From NCBI RefSeq assembly GCF_024169655.1, contig NZ_JALJWV010000001.1, forward strand, positions 2,919,001 through 2,983,000: a DNA stretch of 64,000 bases, written 5' to 3'. The notes below the pieces were generated by a model. That model did not search any database. It was not told where the DNA came from and saw only the letters and a program-made list of their open reading frames with translations. This DNA comes from Pseudomonas marginalis (GTDB taxonomy: Bacteria > Pseudomonadota > Gammaproteobacteria > Pseudomonadales > Pseudomonadaceae). The position numbers and the translations under genes are program-made. Positions within the stretch are counted from its first letter, which is position 1. Each line of letters opens with the position of its first letter. Below, one piece after another: positions 27,400 to 35,524 of this stretch.

Positions 27400-29115
27400 A
27401 TGCTCAACAGCCATTATCAAAATGAACTCAACCAACTGCGACGTCTGGCCGATGAGTTTGCGCGCCGCAACCCGGCCCTGGCGCCGCTGCTGGGGGTGGA
27501 CTCGGCCAATGACCCGGATGTCGAGCGCTTGCTCGAAGGCGTGGCGTTTCTTACCGGGATGGTTCGCCAACGGTTGGATGACGAGTTTCCCGAGTTCATT
27601 CAAGAGTTGGCGCAACTGCTCTATCCCCATTACCTGCAACCCTTGCCCTGCCTGACGCTGCTGCAATTTCAGCCGCGTATGGCATTGCAGGCGGTCTCGC
27701 GTATCGAGCCCGGATGCGAAATTGCCTCGGTGCCGGTCGATGGCCAGCGGGTGCGCTTTCGCAGCACCGCGGCGGTCGATCTGGAGCCGTTGCAATTGGT
27801 CAGTAGCCGCTGGGACGGCGCCGCCGGTGAAGAGCGCAGCCTGGTTCTGGACTTCGCTTTTACCACCGCCGATCCCAATAGCTGGCTGGCCGACAGTCTG
27901 CGTTTCTATCTGGGCGATGGCCTGGCCGATGGCTCGAAGTTGTTGCGTCTGCTGCAGCTCAACCTGCGTGAGATTCGTATCTGCGCCCAAGAGCAGCCCA
28001 TGACCATCCTGCCGGCCAGCCATTTGCGCGGCCTGGGATTCGATGCGAGCAACACCTTGCTGCCGTTTCCCGATACCGCGCACCCGGCCTATCGTTGCCT
28101 GCAGGAATACTTCGCGCTGCCCGAGAAATTCCTGTTTATCGAGCTTAGCGGGTTCAAACAATGGCGGGCGAGAGGCGCGGACGGGCGCTTCAGCGTGCGC
28201 CTGATGTTCGAAAACCTGCCGGACTGGACACCGAATCTGTCGACCAACAGTTTCATGCTCGGGGTGACCCCGGCGATCAATCTGTTCGCCCAGGAAGCGC
28301 ACCCGCTGCGCATCGACCACAAGCAAGTCGACTATCGCATCCAGCCTGCCGACCATGGCCAGCGCATGAGCATGCGGATTCATTCGGTGCTCAAGGTCAG
28401 TGCTTATTCCGCCGCAGGCGGCGAGCGGCTGCTGGAACCGTTCAATACCTTTTCGCAGCGCGACACGTATAACCTGCGCATCCGCGCCTCGAGCATCGAT
28501 GCCCAAGGCTATGACCACTATCTGAGCCTGCCCTACGGCGAAGGCAAAGTGCCCGGCGAGATGACCTTGTCCATCGGCTTGCTCTGCACCAATGGCAAGT
28601 TGCCGGAAAGCCTGCGCCTGGGCGATTTGAACCAGCCGACCGACAACACGCCGCCCAGGGTCGAGTTCAAGAGCATCCGTGGCATCACACCGTGCCAGCC
28701 GCCCAAGTTCGACGACAAGTTGCTGTGGCGCATGCTCTCGCAGCTCAATGCCAACCACTTCCGCCTGGCCGATCGCGACTACCTGCGCGGGCTGCTCGCG
28801 CTGTACCTGCCCAGTGTCGGCGAAGGTGCCCAGGACGCCAACCAGCGGCGCATCGATTCCATCGAAACCGTCACCGTCAGCCACCAGCGGCGCTTTATTC
28901 GTGGGCTGCCGATCGAAGGCAGTGAGGTCCGGGTCGAGTGCCGGGGCGACTATTTTCTCAGCCCCGGCAATTTCTACCTGTTCGGTTGCGTGCTCGATCA
29001 GTTTTTCGCCGGCTGTACGGCAATCAACAGCTTTACCGCTTTCACGCTGTTCGACAGCGTCAACCACGAGACCTTGAAATGGCCAGCGAAGATCGGGCAC
29101 CAACGCCTGTTGTGA
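27400..29115 (+). CDS. tssF: Type VI baseplate protein TssF
   Basis: A 571-residue TssF (VasA/ImpG). The N-terminus is typical: YQNELNQLRRLADEFARRNPALAPLL, DPDVERLLEGVAFLTG and PEFIQELAQLLYPHYLQP. With TssG it forms the wedge that holds TssE and TssK. The 3' end overlaps tssG by 37 bp, giving translational coupling. Confidence 0.97.
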   Translation: MLNSHYQNELNQLRRLADEFARRNPALAPLLGVDSANDPDVERLLEGVAFLTGMVRQRLDDEFPEFIQELAQLLYPHYLQPLPCLTLLQFQPRMALQAVSRIEPGCEIASVPVDGQRVRFRSTAAVDLEPLQLVSSRWDGAAGEERSLVLDFAFTTADPNSWLADSLRFYLGDGLADGSKLLRLLQLNLREIRICAQEQPMTILPASHLRGLGFDASNTLLPFPDTAHPAYRCLQEYFALPEKFLFIELSGFKQWRARGADGRFSVRLMFENLPDWTPNLSTNSFMLGVTPAINLFAQEAHPLRIDHKQVDYRIQPADHGQRMSMRIHSVLKVSAYSAAGGERLLEPFNTFSQRDTYNLRIRASSIDAQGYDHYLSLPYGEGKVPGEMTLSIGLLCTNGKLPESLRLGDLNQPTDNTPPRVEFKSIRGITPCQPPKFDDKLLWRMLSQLNANHFRLADRDYLRGLLALYLPSVGEGAQDANQRRIDSIETVTVSHQRRFIRGLPIEGSEVRVECRGDYFLSPGNFYLFGCVLDQFFAGCTAINSFTAFTLFDSVNHETLKWPAKIGHQRLL

Positions 29116-30086
29116 TCGATCCGCTGCTCGATGACGGCGGCGAGTTCGGGTTTTTCCAGGCCTTGCGCCTGTTGCGGTTACGTTTCCCGAGCGAAAAAGA
29201 CTTCGTCGACAACGTGCGGGTCCGGCCGCGTCTGGGGCTTGGGTTTCCGCTACGGGATATCGAGGGGATCGAGCAGGGCGACGACGGTCGCTATCGGATC
29301 GAGGCGAACTTTTTCGGTTTGTATGGCGTCACCTCGCCGTTGCCGACGTTTTACACCGAAGACCTGATCGACGAGCAACTGCTGGGCCACTCTGCGGGAC
29401 GTGACTTTCTCGACATCCTGCATGCCTCGCTCTATCCGTTGCTGTTCCGCGCCTGGGAAAAGCACCGGATCTGGATCGACATTACCGAGCGGCGCGACGT
29501 CAAGAGCCTGCGCCAGTTGCAGGCGCTGATCGGCATTGCGGACGCGCGTCCGGAGCAACGCGATCAATCCAACGATTTGCTGCGCTATGCCGGGTTGTTC
29601 AACCAGTACCCGCGCTCGGCCCTGGGTCTGCAGCAACTGGTCAAGGCCGTGCTCGGTGATGTCGCGGTGGAAGTCGTGCCCTGTGTCGAGACGCGTTTGC
29701 GCATCGACCGTGGGGCGCGCACTTACCTGGGCATGCAGTGCGGTGTGTTGGGCGAAAACAGCCTGCTCGGTCGTGAAGTCATGGACCGCAGCGGCACGCT
29801 GGATATCCGCCTGACGTCACTGAGCACCGAGCGTTTTCACGGGCTGCTGCCGGGGCAAGCGCTGTATCAAAAACTTGAACGGTTGGTGGCGTTGTATCTG
29901 CAGACACCGCTACGCAGCCGATTGGTCATGCGGCTTGCGGCAGATAAGCAGCAGTGCGCTTCGCTGGCGGGCGGCTGGCAGCGGCTGGGCCTGGATACCT
30001 GGCTCGGTGACGGAGACACACAGGACGACGTTGTATTCATGCTGACGGCCGAACACGGACCAATGCTCGAAGAGAGGGCTCGCTAG
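29079..30086 (+). CDS. tssG: Type VI baseplate protein TssG
   Basis: A 335-residue TssG (VasB/ImpH). Typical blocks are FFQALRLLRLRFPSEK, FFGLYGVTSPLPTFYTEDLIDE, DFLDILHASLYPLLFRAWEKHRI and GVLGENSLLGREVMDRSG. The ATG at 29079 inside tssF gives the family N-terminus; the frame is open further upstream but those codons belong to the overlapping tssF. The stop is directly followed by the tssH start. Confidence 0.96.
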   Translation: MASEDRAPTPVVIDPLLDDGGEFGFFQALRLLRLRFPSEKDFVDNVRVRPRLGLGFPLRDIEGIEQGDDGRYRIEANFFGLYGVTSPLPTFYTEDLIDEQLLGHSAGRDFLDILHASLYPLLFRAWEKHRIWIDITERRDVKSLRQLQALIGIADARPEQRDQSNDLLRYAGLFNQYPRSALGLQQLVKAVLGDVAVEVVPCVETRLRIDRGARTYLGMQCGVLGENSLLGREVMDRSGTLDIRLTSLSTERFHGLLPGQALYQKLERLVALYLQTPLRSRLVMRLAADKQQCASLAGGWQRLGLDTWLGDGDTQDDVVFMLTAEHGPMLEERAR

Positions 30087-32819
30087 ATGATTCAGGTAGA
30101 ACTCAAACCGCTATTCGCACGGCTTAATGTGTACAGCACCAAGGCCCTGGAGAACGCGGCGGGCCAGACCCTGGCGCGGGCTCACTACGAGATTTCCCTG
30201 GAGCACCTGCTGCGCCAGTTGCTGGAAGATCCGGATGCCGATACGACGCGCATTCTCGCTCGATTCGAGATCGATCCGCTGCGCCTGCGTGCGCTGCTGG
30301 ATGAGGGCCTGGCGCAACTGAAAAACGGCAATCCTGGGCGGCCGGTATTTGCCGGCCTGCTCACCGAGTGGATTCAGGACGCCTGGCTGATTGCCTCGCT
30401 GGTGGTCGGCACCGGGCGGATTCGCGGCGGCTCGCTGTTGCTGGCGCTGGTATCGCGCCTGGGTTATTACACCGCCGGCACCCGTTACGGCGAACTGCTC
30501 AAGCCGATTTCCACCGATGCCCTGACGGCCGAGTTCGCTCAGCTGTTGGGCGGCTCCAGTGAAGGTCCGCTGGACAGCCTGCAGACCGGCGCGGCCTCCG
30601 CTTCGCTGGGCAGTGCCGGCGGTGTTGCGCCGGCTGCCGAAGACAATATCGCGCGTTTTTGCGAGGACCTGACCGCCAAGGCGGTGGCGGGGCGCATCGA
30701 CCCGATTTTCGGGCGCGATGATGAGATTCGCCAGATGATCGACATCCTCGCCCGGCGGCGTAAAAACAACCCCATCGCGGTGGGCGAACCGGGTGTGGGC
30801 AAGTCCGCCGTGGTGGAGGGGCTGGCGTTGTTGATCAGCCAGAACGAAGTCCCCGACTTCCTCAAAAACACACGCCTGCTCAGCCTGGATCTCGGTGCGC
30901 TGGAAGCGGGCGCCAGCGTCAAGGGCGAGTTCGAAAACCGTCTGCGTGGCGTCATCGAAGAGATCAAGGCGTCCACCACGCCGGTGATCCTGTTCATCGA
31001 CGAAGCGCACATGCTGATCGGCGCCGGCGGCGCGGCGGGTGGCTCGGATGCGGCCAACCTGCTTAAACCCGCGTTGGCCCGTGGCGAGCTGCGCACCATC
31101 GCTGCCACGACCTGGTCGGAGTACAAGAAGTACTTCGAGAAAGACCCGGCCCTGGCGCGCCGTTTCCAACTGGTCAAACTGGACGAACCGAGCGTTAAAA
31201 CCGCGGTGTTGATCTTGCGCGGGCTCAAGGGGCACTACGAAAAAGTCCACGGTGTCAGCGTGCGTGATGACGCTATCGTTGCCGCCGCCGAATTGTCCGA
31301 TCGCTACATCACCGGGCGCTTGCTGCCGGACAAGGCCGTGGACCTGCTCGACACCGCCAGCGCCCGCGTGCGGATCGGCCTGGGCATCAAGCCTGCCGAG
31401 TTGGAGCGCATGGAGCGGCAGTTGTCCGGCCTGGCGCGTGAACTGAACGCCCTGGAGCGTGACCGTGGCAATGGTTTCCCTGTGGAAGACCAGCGCCTGA
31501 TAGATATCGCCGACGAACAGGCTGAGATTGACGCGCTTCGTGCTGCGCTGGAAGTTCGCTGGCTGGCCGAGCGTGACGCGGCGCTGCGCGTCCTTGAAGC
31601 ACGCAAGCAACTGACCCTGCAAGAACAGGACCTGCCGGTTCCGGCCGAAGGCGAGGTCGCGCAGGTACTGGCCTCGCTGGAGGACCGTCAGGCCGAGCTG
31701 GATCAGGCCCGTGAAACCCTGGCCGCACTGCAAGGCGACGCGCCGCTGCTGTTCACCGAAGTCAGCCCCGATGCGATTGCCCAGGTCGTCTCCGACTGGA
31801 CCGGCGTGCCGCTGGGCAAAGTGCTGCGCGATGCGGCAGGCGGTGTATTGGCCCTGGCCGACAACCTCAAGCTGCGCATTCGCGGGCAGGACACCGCCGT
31901 CGAACAGATCGCGGAAATCCTCAAGGCCGCGCAATCCGGCCTGCGCGATCCGCAACAGCCGTTGGGCGTGTTCCTGCTGGTCGGGCCATCGGGTGTCGGC
32001 AAGACCGAAACCGCCCTGGCCGTGGCCGAGCATTTGTTCGGCGGCGAGCAAGCGATGATCTCGGTGAACATGAGCGAGTACCAGGAGAAGCACACCGTCA
32101 GCCGCTTGGTGGGCTCGCCCGCCGGCTATGTCGGCTTCGGCGAGGGCGGCATGTTGACCGAGGCGGTGCGCAAGCGTCCGTATTCGGTGGTGCTGCTCGA
32201 TGAAGTGGAGAAAGCCCACCTGGACGTGGTGAACATTTTCTATCAGGTCTTCGACAAGGGCAGCCTGTCCGACGGCGAAGGGCGGCAGATCGATTTCTCC
32301 AACACCGTGGTGTTGCTGACCAGCAACCTGGCCACCGAAGAGATCCAGAACCTGTGCGTCGATGGGCGGCCCGATCCGGACACCCTGGCGGAAAAGATCC
32401 GTCCAACCCTGTCCCGGCATTTCAAACCGGCGCTGCTGGCGCGCATGACCATCGTGCCGTTCTTCACCCTGGGTGGCGAGCAACTGGCGGGCATCGTGCG
32501 CCTCAAGCTGGGCCGGCTCAGCGAGCGCCTGCTGGCTTCGTCGAAAGTCCGCCTGACGTTTGCAGACGAGGTCGCCGCCGCCATCGCCGCACGCTGCACG
32601 GAAGTGGAGAGCGGGGCGCGCAATATCGACTTCATTTTGCGTAAAAGCCTGACGCCGCGGCTGTCGGACGTGTTGCTCGGGGCGATTGCCGATCAGCGCG
32701 CCCTGGCCGGTTTGCATGTGGCGGTGGATGCGCGCGGCGAGTGGGTCATTACCGCGCAAGAAGTCGATGCGATCAGGTCTTTACCCGAGCGTGAAGCGCT
32801 GCTTGAACCCCTAGAGTGA
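30087..32819 (+). CDS. tssH: Type VI sheath-recycling ATPase TssH (ClpV)
   Basis: A 910-residue AAA+ unfoldase of the ClpB class that pulls apart contracted TssB/TssC sheath. Clp_N domain is 1-150, first AAA has Walker A GEPGVGKS (near 233) and Walker B VILFIDEAHM. A coiled-coil middle region spans about 430-540, and the second AAA has GPSGVGKTE (near 633) and VVLLDEVEKAH. The C-terminal ClpB_D2 small domain ends the protein. The N-terminal helix that binds TssC is in the usual position. Length is normal for ClpV. Confidence 0.98.
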   Translation: MIQVELKPLFARLNVYSTKALENAAGQTLARAHYEISLEHLLRQLLEDPDADTTRILARFEIDPLRLRALLDEGLAQLKNGNPGRPVFAGLLTEWIQDAWLIASLVVGTGRIRGGSLLLALVSRLGYYTAGTRYGELLKPISTDALTAEFAQLLGGSSEGPLDSLQTGAASASLGSAGGVAPAAEDNIARFCEDLTAKAVAGRIDPIFGRDDEIRQMIDILARRRKNNPIAVGEPGVGKSAVVEGLALLISQNEVPDFLKNTRLLSLDLGALEAGASVKGEFENRLRGVIEEIKASTTPVILFIDEAHMLIGAGGAAGGSDAANLLKPALARGELRTIAATTWSEYKKYFEKDPALARRFQLVKLDEPSVKTAVLILRGLKGHYEKVHGVSVRDDAIVAAAELSDRYITGRLLPDKAVDLLDTASARVRIGLGIKPAELERMERQLSGLARELNALERDRGNGFPVEDQRLIDIADEQAEIDALRAALEVRWLAERDAALRVLEARKQLTLQEQDLPVPAEGEVAQVLASLEDRQAELDQARETLAALQGDAPLLFTEVSPDAIAQVVSDWTGVPLGKVLRDAAGGVLALADNLKLRIRGQDTAVEQIAEILKAAQSGLRDPQQPLGVFLLVGPSGVGKTETALAVAEHLFGGEQAMISVNMSEYQEKHTVSRLVGSPAGYVGFGEGGMLTEAVRKRPYSVVLLDEVEKAHLDVVNIFYQVFDKGSLSDGEGRQIDFSNTVVLLTSNLATEEIQNLCVDGRPDPDTLAEKIRPTLSRHFKPALLARMTIVPFFTLGGEQLAGIVRLKLGRLSERLLASSKVRLTFADEVAAAIAARCTEVESGARNIDFILRKSLTPRLSDVLLGAIADQRALAGLHVAVDARGEWVITAQEVDAIRSLPEREALLEPLE

Positions 32820-32855
32820 CCGCTCGTTTACCGATTGAAGAACAAGGATTGATTG

Positions 32856-35483
32856 ATGGCTCTCAATGACCACGCGCTCTGCACTTTCGCCAGCCTGGCA
32901 CCTTCGCTGCTGCTCGAAACATTATGGGTGCAGCAGTGGCAGGGCGAGGAAAAGCTCTCTCAGCCGTATCGATTCGAGGTTCGGCTGGCCACGATCAATC
33001 CGTTGTTCGACGACGAAGCGCTGCTCGGCAACCGAGCGGTATTGACCCTGAGCGATGCGTTGGGGCAACCGCATCCCTATCAGGGCGTGGTCACGGAGGT
33101 GGATTATCTCGACGCCGATTCCCTGTATTTCTACTACCGCGTGGTGCTGGAACCGCGCTTTGTACAGTTGCGTCATTTCCGCTTTTCCGAAATCTGGTTG
33201 GACAAAAGTCTGCCGGAGCTGATTCGTGACGTACTCAAGTTAGCCGACCTTAATGTCGAAGGACCGGGTATGAACGGTTTGCCCGGTTCGGCGTATGACT
33301 TCGATATTCGCCTGCCGCTGGCCGATGATCCGCTGACTCAGGCGACGTTTACCTGCCAGTTCGAAGAAACCAGTTTCGCCTTTATTTCACGTCTTCTTGA
33401 ATATTTCGGCGTGTATTACTTCTTTGAACAGGGGCCTGACGGCGAGGCGCTGGTGTTCTGTGGCGACCGACTGTACCAGCCGCAACTCCCCAGTCTGCTG
33501 ACCTATCGTCGTCAAGATTCGGAACTGGATGTAGGTCGGGTCCTGGCGGTGGCGCGTACCTTCGAGCGCAAACTCGTCCGGCAAGCGGCGGGGGTCACGC
33601 TCCAGGACTTTTCCGCGAGCAACGCGCAGTTGAAGCTGGAGGTCAACGCTTCGGTGGCAACTGCCAGCCTTGGCGCAGATGCCTCAACCGAACAACGAGA
33701 GGCCGTCTCTGGTTCGTCTGTATTTGTCGGCGGGCAAGGGTTGTATGGCGAGCACTTCGGTTCGCTCGAACAGGGGCAATGGTTGGCCAATCGTCGCGCC
33801 CAGGCCATCGGTTGCCGTCAACGGGAGTTTCATGGCAGCGGTCGGGCCACGGGGCTGCGCGCCGGTTATCCGATGCTGTTAGTCGGCCACCCGCGTCCGC
33901 TGTTCAATGCCGGTTATCAGGTTATTGAAGTTCACCATGACGGTTATCAGCCGTTGCCGGGCCTGGGGTCGGAGGGGGAAGGACCGGGGCAGGGGATCAA
34001 CACGCGGTTTATCGCCTTGCCCGGCGAGGTGCAGTTCCGCGCACCCTGCGTGACCCCGCGGCCTTATGTGCAGGGCGTGCTCAGTGCGGTAGTGGACGGC
34101 GATGAAGATACCGGTCGGCCGCTGCTCAATGAGCATGGTTGCTACAGGGTGAGTTTCCCGTTCATTCGCGGCGAGAAGAATGCAACGCGCGGTTCGGCCT
34201 GGTTGCGTATGGCCACGCTGTCCAGTGGTTCGAGCCACGGCATGAATTTCCCGCTGCTCAAAGGCACGGAAGTGCTGGTTTCGTTCTTGGGCGGCGACCC
34301 AGACCGCCCGGTGATCACCGGTAGCGTGCCCAACTCCGAGAACCCTAATGTGGTCACCGGCGATAACGCGACCCAAAGCGGCTTGAGCACCCCCGGTGGG
34401 CATTTGTTTGCGATGGAAGACAGCCCGTCCGGACCGATGATGAAGATGGGCGCGTCTACCGGTTGCAGTTTTACCTTGGGCGAGGGCGATGTCAGTGGGG
34501 CGCATTTGCGCACGGATAAGCATATGCAGTTGGCGTCCAGTTCTTATAAACATCAGGTGCCAGGTGTTTATTGGCAATCCATAGGGGGAGGGCATGCGCC
34601 GGCCCCGGTGGAGGGGAAGAGCTCTTCAGAGAGCTTGATGGGTGCCAACTTTAAAGATGGGCCTCCCACTCCCGGAAGTAGCAGCAAGCCGGCCTCCGCG
34701 GCAAGCACAACAGATAGCGCATCAAAGAAAAGCGGATTTGATAATTTCAAAGACGCAATAACCAACCCACAACTGAGCACAAAATTAGACGTTACAACTT
34801 CAATGCTTCAATTGAAGGGTGACGTAAATATAGCCAGCGGAAGTCTCTCTCTCTACGGAGTTGGCGTGTCAGTAAAACTTGGGTTGGTTTCGCTTTCGGC
34901 AGACTACAGCCTATATAAGAAAAGTATTGGTAACAGTGCCTGGGAGTATCATAAGGCGAGTATTAAAAATTCAGAGTATCTGAAAGGAAAGCATATCGTT
35001 CGAGCGTCTAACTCAAAAATGGAGTTGAAAAATACAGATATTTACTGCCATGAAAATGTAACCTCATATGAGATTAAATTGGGTGGGAATAGCATACTTA
35101 TTAATGCCGCAGGGGTTGTCATAAGGTCGGACAAAATTATACATCTTGAAGGTCAGGTGCATGTTACTGGTGATGTTCTTGTGGGTGGAGATTTAGAAGT
35201 CTGCGGTAATGCTTTTTTTAATAAGTTCATGAAAGTTAGCGGCACTATAGTGGGAGCAACGATTACTTCTGATCAAGTACAGGAGTTTCCGTGTTTTGAA
35301 TTAGCCCCCAGCCCCAGCCTGTTAAGTCTGAAGGTAGCATCACGCCCAAGTCTTGCTGCGGTGAAAGTGGCCGCGGGCGGAGCCAATGCGGTTGTAAACG
35401 GTGCCGTTGACCTGCTTGATGGCGTCGCCGATGGGGTCGCGGCAGCGGGCGATGCTGCTGCACCGCCCGCTGCCGCGCCGTGA
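32856..35483 (+). CDS. vgrG: VgrG spike protein (TssI) with low-GC C-terminal extension
   Basis: An 875-residue VgrG. The gp27-like hub is about 10-370 (LETLWVQQWQGEEKLSQPYRF, FISRLLEYFGVYYFFEQG), and the gp5-like OB-fold is about 390-480 (YRVSFPF, GSAWLRMATLSSG, TEVLVSFLGGDPDRPVITG). From about residue 580 (base 34600) to 790 the codons become AT-rich, unlike the rest of the locus. That part encodes strand-rich, repeat-like sequence (LGGNSILINAAGVVIRSDKI, GDVLVGGDLEV) typical of a spike beta-helix, then an Ala/Pro tail. The start at ATG 32856 has AAGGA 7 bases upstream. The extension probably carries or binds cargo; no toxin domain is recognised. Confidence 0.93.
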   Translation: MALNDHALCTFASLAPSLLLETLWVQQWQGEEKLSQPYRFEVRLATINPLFDDEALLGNRAVLTLSDALGQPHPYQGVVTEVDYLDADSLYFYYRVVLEPRFVQLRHFRFSEIWLDKSLPELIRDVLKLADLNVEGPGMNGLPGSAYDFDIRLPLADDPLTQATFTCQFEETSFAFISRLLEYFGVYYFFEQGPDGEALVFCGDRLYQPQLPSLLTYRRQDSELDVGRVLAVARTFERKLVRQAAGVTLQDFSASNAQLKLEVNASVATASLGADASTEQREAVSGSSVFVGGQGLYGEHFGSLEQGQWLANRRAQAIGCRQREFHGSGRATGLRAGYPMLLVGHPRPLFNAGYQVIEVHHDGYQPLPGLGSEGEGPGQGINTRFIALPGEVQFRAPCVTPRPYVQGVLSAVVDGDEDTGRPLLNEHGCYRVSFPFIRGEKNATRGSAWLRMATLSSGSSHGMNFPLLKGTEVLVSFLGGDPDRPVITGSVPNSENPNVVTGDNATQSGLSTPGGHLFAMEDSPSGPMMKMGASTGCSFTLGEGDVSGAHLRTDKHMQLASSSYKHQVPGVYWQSIGGGHAPAPVEGKSSSESLMGANFKDGPPTPGSSSKPASAASTTDSASKKSGFDNFKDAITNPQLSTKLDVTTSMLQLKGDVNIASGSLSLYGVGVSVKLGLVSLSADYSLYKKSIGNSAWEYHKASIKNSEYLKGKHIVRASNSKMELKNTDIYCHENVTSYEIKLGGNSILINAAGVVIRSDKIIHLEGQVHVTGDVLVGGDLEVCGNAFFNKFMKVSGTIVGATITSDQVQEFPCFELAPSPSLLSLKVASRPSLAAVKVAAGGANAVVNGAVDLLDGVADGVAAAGDAAAPPAAAP
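34600..35300 (+). other. Low-GC segment inside vgrG
   Basis: Base composition drops sharply from about 34600 to 35300 compared with the flanking sequence, and rare-looking AT-rich codons (AAA, TTA, ATA) accumulate. The boundaries coincide with the end of the OB-fold part and the start of the GC-rich Ala/Pro tail. This is best explained by recombination that replaced the 3' part of vgrG. Confidence 0.65.
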
Positions 35484-35524
35484 TACGGAAAAAAGAGGCG
35501 TAAGTTTCCTATTCGGAGAGTCCG

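Noticed and set aside
26827..29103. Long open frame (758 codons) antisense to tssE-tssG
   Set aside because: High-GC genes produce long open frames in the opposite strand; the plus strand encodes recognised TssE, TssF and TssG, and the antisense product has no family features.
30111..32759. Long open frame (882 codons) antisense to tssH
   Set aside because: It mirrors the ClpV coding sequence throughout; its composition (His/Gln/Arg-rich) is typical of shadow frames.
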